A program made the position numbers and the translations under genes. Below, in pieces: positions 43,295 through 50,279 of a stretch of DNA of 61,580 bases (position 1 is its first letter; the number at the start of each line of letters is the position of its first letter). Under the pieces are notes generated by a model. That model ran no database searches, was not told the origin of the DNA, and saw only the letters and a program-made list of their open reading frames with translations. Origin of the DNA: Gammaproteobacteria bacterium RIFCSPHIGHO2_12_FULL_63_22 (lineage in GTDB: Bacteria; Pseudomonadota; Gammaproteobacteria; Xanthomonadales; Xanthomonadaceae). Location: positions 1 through 61,580 of the forward strand of contig MGYJ01000057.1 in NCBI GenBank assembly GCA_001801685.1, written 5' to 3'.

Positions 43295-43960
43295 CTACCT
43301 CCCTCGATCCCATGCGTCCGCCGCGGATTCGACGCTGTTCATCATGGCTTTGAACTGCCGTCGGTCCCGGCTGCAGGCTTGGAAGTTTTCGGCGACGACG
43401 TCTCGGACGTCCTCGGCGGTGTATGGAGAAGCACCGGCTCGGAAGGCGGCGTCACCCCCAAGAGCAGCTTGCGATACGGGTTTTCCGTCGAGTCCGGTCC
43501 AAGCGCTATCGAGCGCGAACACGAACTCCCAAGTAAAACGAACGCCAGGAGCAGCACGAGGAGCAGGATCGACACCAGCGGATGCCGACGGCCGCAGCCC
43601 TGCGCCAGCGTTGACAGCGGGCCCATCGGGTTCGGTAGCTCCTGGCTTGGACGTCGGCGTATGCACGACCAAGGGCCTACGGTTTCGGTCTGCCTCACGT
43701 TTGGCCTCCTTCCATTTGCGTTCGTTGTCCTGTGCCTGCTGTTCCGCGGTGGCGCGCCCCTTGTCTGCCTCAAGAAGTGCGAGGCTGACGGCGGCAGCGC
43801 GTTTCTGCCCGGCCTCGATCTGCATGGCCGTGGCCTTGTCCCACTCGACCTGCTTCGCGTCCTGGCCGGCGGAGTAAGACCACCACCCGAAGGTGCCTAG
43901 TGCACCAAGAATGCCGAGAAGAATGAGAACCTCGACGGTGCCGAACCCGGTCTTACGCAT
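43295..43960 (-). CDS. Rz: i-spanin (Rz-like)
   Basis: A 221-residue protein with an N-terminal membrane anchor (VEVLILLGILGALGTFGWWS) and a periplasmic coiled coil (residues about 30-95, EWDKATAMQIEAGQKRAAAV and on), then a Pro-rich and helical C-terminus. With the embedded lipoprotein it would bridge the inner and outer membranes and fuse them at the last step of lysis. It is longer than typical Rz (about 150), with an added C-terminal section. Confidence 0.78.
   Translation of the reverse strand: MRKTGFGTVEVLILLGILGALGTFGWWSYSAGQDAKQVEWDKATAMQIEAGQKRAAAVSLALLEADKGRATAEQQAQDNERKWKEAKREADRNRRPLVVHTPTSKPGATEPDGPAVNAGAGLRPSASAGVDPAPRAAPGVRFTWEFVFALDSAWTGLDGKPVSQAALGGDAAFRAGASPYTAEDVRDVVAENFQACSRDRRQFKAMMNSVESAADAWDRGR
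43342..43626 (-). CDS. Rz1: o-spanin (Rz1-like) embedded in Rz
   Basis: A 94-residue reading frame lying entirely inside Rz in another frame. It has a signal sequence ending at a lipobox-like site (LLVLLLAFVLLGSSC) and a short Pro-rich mature part (VTPPSEPVLLHTPPRTSETS), the hallmarks of outer-membrane Rz1 lipoproteins. Nested Rz/Rz1 is a known arrangement. The ATG chosen is the nearest good start before the signal region; the true start may be further downstream. Confidence 0.7.
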   Translation of the reverse strand: MGPLSTLAQGCGRRHPLVSILLLVLLLAFVLLGSSCSRSIALGPDSTENPYRKLLLGVTPPSEPVLLHTPPRTSETSSPKTSKPAAGTDGSSKP

Positions 43961-44084
43961 TCGGACCTCCGAAGAGAATGAAAATAAATCGAAACACCGC
44001 GACTATCACTACGGACCAGATGGCGATACCCAAACACAGCAGGCCAACCAGTACCGCCGCGCACTGCTGCTCACCGGCGAGCAC
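43953..44084 (-). CDS. Small membrane protein in the lysis cassette
   Basis: A 43-residue frame not long enough for usual gene calling: GTG start with GGAGG a few bases upstream, then a long hydrophobic stretch (AAVLVGLLCLGIAIWSVVIV) and FRFIFILFGG. It ends overlapping the Rz start (AATGCGTAA). Placement beside Rz and the lipoprotein suggests a second holin or antiholin. Not confirmed by homology. Confidence 0.5.
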   Translation of the reverse strand: MLAGEQQCAAVLVGLLCLGIAIWSVVIVAVFRFIFILFGGPNA

Positions 44085-44397
44085 CCAGCCTCCGTTCGCA
44101 CTCGGCGATGTAGGCCGCCTTCAACTTTTCCGCAGGCCAGTCTCGGTAGGCGGGGGTGTAGACAAAGCCGATGGCGTGCTCGATGATCTCCTGTAACTCC
44201 GGGTCGAGCGGCAACTCGACGGCGACTTCCATGTACAGCGCTCGCTCGATCTTCCACCCGCCATCAACGTAAACGCGACGCATGCGCTCGATGTTCGGCG
44301 CGTATTTCCTGGCGCATCGCTCGGGGTCCGTCCAGTTGATCGGTGAAGAGCTGGCGCAGCCCACTAGGACAGCGCAGAATAGCGCGACGCATCGCAT
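44071..44397 (-). CDS. Small lipoprotein
   Basis: A 108-residue protein whose signal sequence MRCVALFCAVLVGCASSSP has a clear lipobox (LVGC). The mature part contains NWTDPERCARKYAPNIERMR and ends with a basic helix. The ATG at 44397 couples to the upstream stop (ATGA). It is between an outer-membrane-like protein and spanins, so an envelope role is likely, for example superinfection blocking or lysis. No known family. Confidence 0.65.
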   Translation of the reverse strand: MRCVALFCAVLVGCASSSPINWTDPERCARKYAPNIERMRRVYVDGGWKIERALYMEVAVELPLDPELQEIIEHAIGFVYTPAYRDWPAEKLKAAYIAECERRLGARR

Positions 44398-44831
44398 CAG
44401 AACCTCCGCTTGATCTGCAAAGCAAGTACCCAGTTCCCGCCGTCGTATGGAGGGATGGCCAACAGGTTCGCGCCGTACCGCTTGCCCTCGATAGTGGCCA
44501 CCCCAGCAACCAATGGCGCCAAGTGCCCTCTGTTGTACCCGGTGACCACGCCGGCAGTGCTGCCAAGGCGGACGGCACCAAGCGACACCGGCGTCCAACT
44601 GCCAGCGACGTATTTACTCAGGCGGAGCGAGCTGTTCCAATACTCACCGGCTGCCACGCTCCAGCGCGAATTGATCGCGTACTCAATGCCGGGCCCGTAG
44701 TTCCGCTCGTTGTAAGGCGACGACCGGTCCATGTGGTACGAGCGCACCGTGGCAACAATCCACAGCTGAGACTCATCGGCATACGCCAAACTCGCACTCG
44801 CCAAAAATACGGCGAGAGCGACGCGCTTCAT
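44397..44831 (-). CDS. Outer-membrane beta-barrel protein
   Basis: A 144-residue protein with a cleavable signal (MKRVALAVFLASASLAYADE) and short alternating strands: YGPGIEYAINSRWSVAAGEY, GNWVLALQIKRRF. The C-terminal Phe is the usual barrel sorting signal. It resembles small barrel proteins carried by phages and bacteria (8-stranded, PagP-size). It may alter the host surface or act in lysis; neither is shown. It sits between the endolysin and spanin genes. Confidence 0.72.
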   Translation of the reverse strand: MKRVALAVFLASASLAYADESQLWIVATVRSYHMDRSSPYNERNYGPGIEYAINSRWSVAAGEYWNSSLRLSKYVAGSWTPVSLGAVRLGSTAGVVTGYNRGHLAPLVAGVATIEGKRYGANLLAIPPYDGGNWVLALQIKRRF

Positions 44832-44836
44832 CTATT

Positions 44837-45466
44837 TCAATCCAAGGCTGCCCTTGCGAGCTGGTAGAGAGCCGCGCGCTCCGGAAGGCCGTTCAGTCCA
44901 CCGTTGAGGCGCCTCGTGATGCCCTTGATGTCGTTGCGGTCAGCGAGGTCGTTGAGACCGTTCGCCTGCCAGAACCACCCGCCAACACGGCAGGCTGGCG
45001 CGGCAGAAAGCAACTGATCCGGACTGTCGATCAGGTCGAGGTTCAGCGCCTCCCCGGCCTTCTCGTAGTTCTCGCGCCCCGTCAGGTGCGGCAACCCACG
45101 CCCGCGGAACATCCAGCCGTCGCCGGAAGCCTCATCCCCGTTGCCCATGCGGCTCGCATAGATCCGGTTCGCCAGGCGCTCCGGCTGGTTGAGGTAACCC
45201 CATGCCTCGTCGGCATCCAATGGGTCCCACCGAGGCTTCGTGGCGGCCATCAGCGCCTCGACCGTGGTGTAGCGCAGCTTCTCCTCGAGCCAGCGGAACC
45301 CGCCGGTCTCGTGCGCGTACTGCGCGAGGAAAGCAGCCTGACGAATATCCGTGTTGGCCTCGATCTCCTCGAAAACCTCCAACAGCGGAGCGACGAAGAC
45401 CTCGAGCGTATCGACGGGCGAGGCAGGACACACCAGCCGCAGCGCGCCCAGCGTGAGAGACTTCAC
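44837..45466 (-). CDS. Endolysin, GH19 (chitinase-like)
   Basis: A 209-residue muralytic enzyme of glycoside hydrolase family 19. Evidence: FLAQYAHETGGFRWLEEKLR with the first catalytic Glu in HETGGF, YASRMGNGDEASGDGWMFRG and GLPHLTGRENYEKAG with the family GRG-x-x-x-LTGR-x-NY motif (His replacing the usual Gln). No signal peptide is visible, so release depends on a holin. It would cut peptidoglycan glycan strands. Confidence 0.88.
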   Translation of the reverse strand: MKSLTLGALRLVCPASPVDTLEVFVAPLLEVFEEIEANTDIRQAAFLAQYAHETGGFRWLEEKLRYTTVEALMAATKPRWDPLDADEAWGYLNQPERLANRIYASRMGNGDEASGDGWMFRGRGLPHLTGRENYEKAGEALNLDLIDSPDQLLSAAPACRVGGWFWQANGLNDLADRNDIKGITRRLNGGLNGLPERAALYQLARAALD

Positions 45467-45467
45467 G

Positions 45468-45881
45468 TCAACTTTCTATGCCGAATAACGGGTCCATGTC
45501 CCCGCGCAGTTGCACGCACATCGCAGCCAAGACAGAGGCAAAATCAGACGGCGACGTTTTTCGATCCGTCTCCGCTTGACGGTAAGCAAGGCCGACGATC
45601 TGCACAGCAAGTTTCTGACCATCGTCCCCACGACTCTGAAGAAGCGCGCCGTATATGTCAGGCACCATCGCCATGGTTTGTGCCTTCGAAATTCCGTGCC
45701 GAGCATGGGTTGAAGCGACGAGTGCCATGTCCGCAAACACCACACACTCTTCTGCGGATTGCGCTTTGGGTGCCGCGAAACCGCGGCTGGCGAAGACCAA
45801 TGCGCCCAGGACGCCGATCACGATGGCGATCAGGAAATACTGAAACCACGCGGGAAGCCGCCTCAGTCCGATCAGTGTCAT
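45468..45881 (-). CDS. Membrane-anchored periplasmic protein
   Basis: A 137-residue protein with an N-terminal membrane anchor (FQYFLIAIVIGVLGALVFAS) and a periplasmic helical domain of about 95 residues with two Cys. It is next to the endolysin and separated by one base, so it may be a lysis accessory or an antiholin-like factor. No family recognised. It overlaps the DUF6378 gene by four bases. Confidence 0.6.
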   Translation of the reverse strand: MTLIGLRRLPAWFQYFLIAIVIGVLGALVFASRGFAAPKAQSAEECVVFADMALVASTHARHGISKAQTMAMVPDIYGALLQSRGDDGQKLAVQIVGLAYRQAETDRKTSPSDFASVLAAMCVQLRGDMDPLFGIES

Positions 45882-46171
45882 GGCCGTTCTCCAGATTTTT
45901 TCTCAAACTCTATGCACATTTGCGCACACTCAAAATACCCGGCACCGTCTATCCGGTTGTCTTCTTTCGGCATCCCGGCCTCTCTGGATAACTTCACCGC
46001 CACCATCATCAGGCACGCAAAATCTGGCGTGAGAGGAACATCAACCCCGTAACGGCGTTTGATGAGCGCCCGCCACATGATTGCCGTGCATTCGTAATCA
46101 ACGTGCGGGTGTCCGTAAGCGCCACCACGATCACCATGAACTAGACTCTGTGCGATTTCTAGAATGCTCAC
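45878..46171 (-). CDS. DUF6378-like phage protein
   Basis: A 97-residue protein with HGDRGGAYGHPHVDYECTA and FACLMMVAVKLSREAGMPKE, followed by NRIDGAGYFECAQMC. This arrangement is that of the small DUF6378 family common in phages, whose function is unknown. It overlaps both neighbours (ATGA type). Confidence 0.8.
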   Translation of the reverse strand: MSILEIAQSLVHGDRGGAYGHPHVDYECTAIMWRALIKRRYGVDVPLTPDFACLMMVAVKLSREAGMPKEDNRIDGAGYFECAQMCIEFEKKSGERP

Positions 46172-46497
46172 GGTTCGACGTACTCCACTGGAATTCCTAT
46201 CGCGCGAGCGACGCTGATTTCCTCGGAAACGCCACTAGATTCCATCCACCCGGGGAGCATCAGCACCGCGAGCTTTTCGCAGTGCTTGAGAATTTCTCGA
46301 TCCTGCTGCATCCAAAAATCGTGGTTCACCGCGTCGCCCATCATCAACCCAATCTCGTGGGTGTGGGCAATTGGGCTAAAAACGCATTCCCCAGACTTCA
46401 TCATCTCTGCCGCTTTCATCACGGAAGACCAGTAGCGCATCCGACGGACCTCTGGATCCTGGTGAGAATAGGGCGCAGCCAGATAGGTCAGAGCCAT
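46168..46497 (-). CDS. DUF1937-like (nucleoside deoxyribosyltransferase-fold) protein
   Basis: A 109-residue protein starting MALTYLAAPYSHQDPEVRRM, with KSGECVFSPIAHTHEIG and REILKHCEKLAVLMLPGW. The YLAAPYSH start, SPI-x-HTHEI and W-x-x-SSGVSEEI segments match DUF1937, related to the nucleoside 2-deoxyribosyltransferase fold. It may act on nucleotides or NAD-like compounds. The ATG at 46497 is preferred to one at 46566 because homology begins there. Confidence 0.78.
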   Translation of the reverse strand: MALTYLAAPYSHQDPEVRRMRYWSSVMKAAEMMKSGECVFSPIAHTHEIGLMMGDAVNHDFWMQQDREILKHCEKLAVLMLPGWMESSGVSEEISVARAIGIPVEYVEP

Positions 46498-46670
46498 CGC
46501 GCTACCCTCGAAATCTGCGGCCATAGCAACGCGACGTTTGCACAAGCGTAAAACCACAACGCCCATGTCATGTGCTTCTCTGGAGTCCCAGACACGAACC
46601 AGCCCCAGCCAAGATAGAGCAGCGTAGAGGCTGAACCGAAAGCAAGGGCGCCGAGATCGTATTTGTTCAA
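46488..46670 (-). CDS. Small membrane protein
   Basis: A 60-residue protein with a TTG start right after the phosphoesterase stop. Two membrane segments (ALAFGSASTLLYLGWGWFVS and MTWALWFYACANVALLW) are separated by a short loop (GTPEKH). Function unknown. The start is uncertain because no strong ribosome site is visible. Confidence 0.55.
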   Translation of the reverse strand: MNKYDLGALAFGSASTLLYLGWGWFVSGTPEKHMTWALWFYACANVALLWPQISRVARWL

Positions 46671-46671
46671 G

Positions 46672-48132
46672 CTACCCGCGCCACGAACCGGATACGATGA
46701 AGATGTGCTGCCTCTTGCCGTCCGCGTGCAGCAGTACATGGGCATTCAGCCATGACGAAGCGCCGTGGTTGTATTCGAGTTGCAGCCGCGTAGATGTCCC
46801 GGCCTGATACGCGCCCTCGTCAATTCCCGCTGCGTGGCTATGGCCCAATATGCTCTTGACGCCGATGCGCCGCAGATTGTGGATGCTGCCGCGAGCACCG
46901 TTCGGGCCCTGGTCGCCGTGCATACCAAGCTCCACCCCGCCCAACATGAAACTCTCGTCCACGTCCAGCACGCGGCTGTTCGGAACCACGGCCTGCCTGA
47001 ACCAGTACGCGAACGGGTCAGGATATTCAGTCCCTTTCCCGGTCATCTTGGTGCCGCGAACCATCGCAAGAGCTGTTTCCAGGTAGAACTCTGCATTCAC
47101 CGGATCTCGGCGCCAGTCGTTCGATACGATCCAACGCCTGAGCATGTCGTTGTGGTTGCTGCCGACCACCACGGATTTGATGTCCTTCGTGGTGCGTTTC
47201 GCCACGAACTCAATAGCCCGCTGGACCTCGGCCCTGGCATCATCGGTTCCGCTTTGGCGCTTCGCCACTGCATTGAACGGGTTGCCGTCGTGGTGCGGGT
47301 TCACGCTGTATGAATCCAGCAGATCGTGCCAGATCAGGTATTGCGGATTCAGAGTATCGACAATCCCGCCATCACCGAACGTCGCCTGTTCGACCACAGG
47401 GCATATCGCATCAACGTGGGTATCGCCCATCGACAAAGCAAGGGGCCGCGGTGCCCTGCCAGAGCCTTTCTCCGTGTACCTCGTTTCCAGATCCGTGCAG
47501 CTCTTGGTCTTGGCGTCGAAATGAACCGGCCGCATGTAGAAGCGTTTGCCGTCAACCTCCACCAGGATCGCGCTCAACGAGTGGTGAAACTCCCCGATTC
47601 TCCCGGCCCTTGAATCCGTATAGTTCGCCTCGGTGCAGGCACCGGAGGTCGTCAGCAGCTTTGCCATGCGCCCCGGCGCCGTAGGGATTGACCGCAACTG
47701 CAACTTCGTGTGGCCGATGATCCCAGAACTTTCAAGGGAAACAGCCTCGGCCCCGGATAGCGGGCTTGCTGCCGTAGGTTGAATCTTCAAATCGGCAAGC
47801 ACTGTCAGGTTTTGGTTCAGCGCATGCCGCACGTTCCACAGGAACGGTCGGACTTCGGTAGCCCAATGCTCGGCGTTCTGCTGACTCCCCGACCACTGGC
47901 TCGTCGGGTTTTTGTAGCGCATCGGGATCACCAGTAATTCCGCCCCGAGCTTCTTGGTCATGGTCCGCAACACTCGCCACCATGCCTTGTGTACCGGGGT
48001 TGCGTTCTGCGCCGCTGTAATCAGGTAACGCTTGGCGCCTGCGGCGAGCTCTCTGCTGTAAACAGTCGTCGGCGCGAGAATCTTGTAGGTCGGGTCGTGC
48101 GCCTCCTTGAACTCGTCGAGCGTGCGGCTCAT
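46672..48132 (-). CDS. Calcineurin-like metallophosphoesterase
   Basis: A 486-residue protein. Metal-binding motifs are visible in order: SMGDTHVDA, WHDLLDSYS, VVVGSNHNDMLRRW (GNH-D/E type), and near the end MHGDQGPNG and LGHSHAAGIDEG. These fit a two-metal phosphoesterase. The N-terminus (TLDEFKEAHDPTYKI) shares a motif with the helix-turn-helix protein just upstream. Substrate unknown; a nucleic acid or nucleotide is likely. It lies early in the late operon. Confidence 0.82.
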   Translation of the reverse strand: MSRTLDEFKEAHDPTYKILAPTTVYSRELAAGAKRYLITAAQNATPVHKAWWRVLRTMTKKLGAELLVIPMRYKNPTSQWSGSQQNAEHWATEVRPFLWNVRHALNQNLTVLADLKIQPTAASPLSGAEAVSLESSGIIGHTKLQLRSIPTAPGRMAKLLTTSGACTEANYTDSRAGRIGEFHHSLSAILVEVDGKRFYMRPVHFDAKTKSCTDLETRYTEKGSGRAPRPLALSMGDTHVDAICPVVEQATFGDGGIVDTLNPQYLIWHDLLDSYSVNPHHDGNPFNAVAKRQSGTDDARAEVQRAIEFVAKRTTKDIKSVVVGSNHNDMLRRWIVSNDWRRDPVNAEFYLETALAMVRGTKMTGKGTEYPDPFAYWFRQAVVPNSRVLDVDESFMLGGVELGMHGDQGPNGARGSIHNLRRIGVKSILGHSHAAGIDEGAYQAGTSTRLQLEYNHGASSWLNAHVLLHADGKRQHIFIVSGSWRG

Positions 48133-48136
48133 CTGG

Positions 48137-48592
48137 CTATCTCGTCATCTCGCGCATGCGTTCGGCCGTTGCTTTAGTGCCCGCCCAAGCACGCTTTGAC
48201 TTCTCGACGACAACGACGTGTTCATCGAACATTGAGCGGAACGCGCTCAAATCCCCGAGACCGATGCCGGCCAGTTTTGCAAAACTCTGTTCATAGTCCC
48301 ATCCGTTCCCGAGGGCCTTCAGCGCTTCCCGGATCTTCTTCGGTACGATGAAACTCTTGTCGTGCGTCTCACGGAACTCGCTCAGGCTGCGACCCTTGGT
48401 GTTCGCTTGAGCTGGTCCGGCAGCAATTCCGCCCAGCGCACCAAACCGCTCGCGCGCTCGTTTCAACCGATTTTGCATGGAAGAGTGGGTGATGCCCAAT
48501 GCTTTGGCCGACGCGGACGTGTGGTGCCCGGACTTCTCCCACGCCGCCACAGTGGCTTTTAGTACCTCATCGCTCATTGCTGGTGTCGGCAT
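48137..48592 (-). CDS. Helix-turn-helix DNA-binding protein
   Basis: A 151-residue protein with an N-terminal helix-turn-helix (SASAKALGITHSSMQNRLKR at residues about 25-45) and a C-terminal part with SLSEFRETHDKSFIVPKK. This motif resembles the start of the adjacent phosphoesterase, suggesting that both derive from a DNA-binding-phosphoesterase fusion that split here, or that they interact. The start at 48592 is chosen over 48808 because the domain starts there. Confidence 0.72.
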   Translation of the reverse strand: MPTPAMSDEVLKATVAAWEKSGHHTSASAKALGITHSSMQNRLKRARERFGALGGIAAGPAQANTKGRSLSEFRETHDKSFIVPKKIREALKALGNGWDYEQSFAKLAGIGLGDLSAFRSMFDEHVVVVEKSKRAWAGTKATAERMREMTR

Positions 48593-48603
48593 ATTCCCTT
48601 TCG

Positions 48604-49023
48604 TTAGTCGAGAACGATCCCGCGCTCCGCAGCCACCCCCTGTAGCAGCGCCCAACTGAAGCGCGCGTACTTCTGCAGCAGGTAAAAGTGGGTCCGGACG
48701 AACTTCTTCCCGTGAGTGCATGGACCCAAGGCATGCGTCAACTCGTGCAGCAGCACCAGCACGTTTCTTTGACCCCTCGCCAACACAATCTCCGAATAGC
48801 CGAGGCAAAAAGAAAGCAACTGGTTGCCATGCCTCACGCCCTTCCCGGCAGCAATCGAGGGAAACTTCCGGCCGGGCGCCTCAGCATTCCAGATCCTGAG
48901 CGCGAGACGATTCAGATACGCCATGTCGCGCTGGGTGTTGGCAAATTTGTTCGCTGAAAGCGCGACTCCTTCCGCGCGGTAGAGCCAGCGTGTTTCAACG
49001 GCGCGGCGCGTCTTGGCTTGCAT
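48604..49023 (-). CDS. SprT-like zinc metallopeptidase-fold protein
   Basis: A 139-residue protein with LVLLHELTHALGPCTHGKKF, giving HExxH and a following H-G-K-K-F that resembles the SprT/Wss1 zincin pattern, and a helical C-terminal part (FYLLQKYARF). It could bind zinc and cut proteins bound to DNA, or be structural. Start: ATG at 49023; an in-frame TTG at 49044 also exists. Confidence 0.72.
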   Translation of the reverse strand: MQAKTRRAVETRWLYRAEGVALSANKFANTQRDMAYLNRLALRIWNAEAPGRKFPSIAAGKGVRHGNQLLSFCLGYSEIVLARGQRNVLVLLHELTHALGPCTHGKKFVRTHFYLLQKYARFSWALLQGVAAERGIVLD

Positions 49024-49033
49024 GCCGGCGTCT

Positions 49034-49213
49034 TCAGTGGACAACCGCTGCTTTCGGCACGATCACGGCGATGACGAACGATCTGGCAAAAATAATCTGC
49101 CGGCCATCATCAAGAGCGAAGTGCATCCCGCCATCGCCAAGTTCCCAGCTAGTCAGCGCGTGACCCATGATCCCGTTCAACACGGCTTCGTCTGCGGTGC
49201 TGGTTTGGTCCAT
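49034..49213 (-). CDS. Small hypothetical protein next to the tRNA
   Basis: A 59-residue protein (MDQTSTADEAVLNGIMGHAL at the start; MHFALDDGRQIIFARSFVIA in the second half), with CCGGAGG upstream of the ATG. It follows the tRNA by 15 bases, being the first coding region of the late transcript. It resembles small phage proteins with a G-x-x-L-x-F-x-L-D-DGR-x-I-x-F segment. Function unknown. Confidence 0.6.
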   Translation of the reverse strand: MDQTSTADEAVLNGIMGHALTSWELGDGGMHFALDDGRQIIFARSFVIAVIVPKAAVVH

Positions 49214-49228
49214 GTCGCCTCCGGAAAT

Positions 49229-49302
49229 TGGTTGCGGATCGAGGGGTCGAACCTCGTTCTGCGCGGTATGAACGCGCCGTAGAACCGTTCTACTAATCCG
49301 CG
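49229..49302 (-). tRNA. tRNA with CAT anticodon (Met / initiator-like)
   Basis: Read on the leftward strand: acceptor CGCGGAT with ATCCGCA, D-stem GTAG/CTAC, anticodon stem GCGCG/CGCGC with loop TTCATAC, variable AGAA, T-stem CGAGG/CCTCG with loop TTCGACC, then A-CCA encoded. All arms pair fully, total 74 bases. The first base pair is C1:A72, the mismatch that marks bacterial initiator tRNA, but the D-stem has T11:A24, the elongator form, and the anticodon stem lacks three consecutive G:C pairs in GGG:CCC order. It may serve as Met, Ile2 or a variant initiator. Confidence 0.88.
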
Positions 49303-49663
49303 GTTGTTTGGTGCCCTACGTCGCGCCAAGACATGGATAAAACGGCGCCGGACAAATGTGCACAGCAGTTCTCGTAGATCTCTTACCACGCGATTGGCGA
49401 GAAATGCTGTGCACCAAAGATATTGCCCGTGCGCAGGAAGCCAGCGGCCTACAAAGGAGGCGACAGTAGCCGTTCCACCGAAGCGGAACGGAGGGTGATA
49501 GATGAGGGCGGCGATTGGTCTGGCCAATCCGACGTGTATCCACACGCTTGACCGCCCGACCGACCCGCAAGCCGGCTGGATAGTAGTCCTGGGATATCGC
49601 CCCCAGGGGCGACCACGTCGCCCTTCAGTCTGTTGGACAGGGTGTAAGGGGGCTGTGGGTTTA
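49303..49663 (-). other. Structured non-coding leader between terminator and tRNA
   Basis: No convincing gene is seen in these 361 bases. It holds a long inverted repeat (49358-49414), a 7-bp hairpin (CCGTTCC with GGAACGG, 49470-49491) and a hairpin near 49590 (CCTGGG with CCCAGG). An AAAGGAGG and a GGAGGG occur on the rightward strand, the second before an ATG at 49502, but that reading runs antisense into the antiterminator gene. Likely the untranslated leader of the late transcript. Confidence 0.6.
49358..49414. repeat. Long inverted repeat
   Basis: Arms GTGCACAGCAGTTCTCG (49358-49374) and CGAGAAATGCTGTGCAC (49398-49414) pair at 16 of 17 positions, around a 23-base loop. This is the strongest secondary structure in the late leader. 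It may be an RNA processing signal before the tRNA, a protein-binding site or an antiterminator-loading element. Confidence 0.8.
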
Positions 49664-49698
49664 GAAAAGAAAAAGCCCGCGCGGGTTTGCCGGCGGGC
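49664..49698 (-). terminator. Intrinsic terminator just after the late promoter
   Basis: Leftward strand: stem GCCCGC / GCGGGC with a further GC-rich interior, followed by TTTTTCTTTTC. It begins about 37 bases after the predicted start of transcription, the lambda tR'-type position, so the late genes would be silent until antitermination. Confidence 0.8.
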
Positions 49699-49741
49699 CT
49701 TCTCGAATTCTGCGGGCGTGACTCTTCCACACCCGCGCGGG

Positions 49742-49770
49742 ATAGTAGGGCATCCGGAATACCACTGCAA
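49742..49770 (-). promoter_or_regulatory. Putative late promoter
   Basis: Leftward strand: TTGCAG, 17-base spacer, TACTAT (three and four of six consensus bases at -35 and -10). It follows the Q-like gene by a few bases and lies just before the terminator. The same order as lambda Q - pR' - tR' makes this the likely late promoter, but it is a prediction. Confidence 0.6.
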
Positions 49771-49772
49771 GT

Positions 49773-50279
49773 TCATAACGGAAGACCCCTTCGTTTTACT
49801 ATTGGAATCAAGGCGATTTCAGCGCGGTCCGCGAGGTTGTCGGCCTCCATTAGAGACAAGTCCTGAAGGCGTCCTGACCGAAAGACACGTATCTTGATGC
49901 CGGCACCGGGCATGAGGCCCTCGTTCAGGTAGCGCACGCGCAACGCTGCGCGCATCATCGCGCCGTCCAGCTTGTCGATCAGATCGTCGATGGAAGCGTC
50001 GACCACTGCCATCGCCCATCCATCGGATTGTGCGAGGAGCTCGCTCGCTTCTGGGCTGGCGGTTTTCATGTAGTCGGAGAGCGAGGACCGCGTCATCCCG
50101 AGCTTCGGCCCGTGGTCCGCTTGGCGTGTTGCCCAAGAGAGGAGGTATGCCTTCAGCCTCTCTAGTTCGAGCTGCTCACGGGTTTTCATCGTCGACTCGG
50201 CTGCCAAGGACTCCAGGCGCGCGCGACCGCGCACACGGTTGAACAGCCTGGCGATCTTCAGGCCTGGGGATTCGCTCAT
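49773..50279 (-). CDS. Candidate late antiterminator (Q-like)
   Basis: A 168-residue protein, last gene of the early leftward operon. A helical N-terminus with LERLKAYLLSWATRQADHGP is followed by DLIDKLDGAMMRAALRVRYL and a beta-rich end (IKIRVFRSGRLQDLSLMEAD). The DLIDKLDGxMRAALRVRYL helix resembles that of several phage antitermination regulators with a sigma-like helix. The strongest evidence is position: directly before a promoter-terminator pair and the late genes. It could instead be a terminase-like or regulatory HTH protein. Confidence 0.55.
   Translation of the reverse strand: MSESPGLKIARLFNRVRGRARLESLAAESTMKTREQLELERLKAYLLSWATRQADHGPKLGMTRSSLSDYMKTASPEASELLAQSDGWAMAVVDASIDDLIDKLDGAMMRAALRVRYLNEGLMPGAGIKIRVFRSGRLQDLSLMEADNLADRAEIALIPIVKRRGLPL

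Noticed and set aside
45086-45991. A 301-residue rightward frame opposite the endolysin and neighbouring genes
   Set aside because: It is antisense to well-supported genes and its translation is low complexity (Arg and Pro rich), as expected for a shadow frame in GC-rich DNA.
49177-49776. A 199-residue leftward frame covering the tRNA, terminator and promoter
   Set aside because: It runs straight through a well-formed tRNA and terminator and its product is compositionally odd (Arg/Pro/Trp rich), so it is a chance open frame.
49502-49897. A 131-residue rightward frame preceded by GGAGGG
   Set aside because: The ribosome site is good, but the product has no recognisable segments and the frame is antisense to the antiterminator candidate and reads through the terminator.
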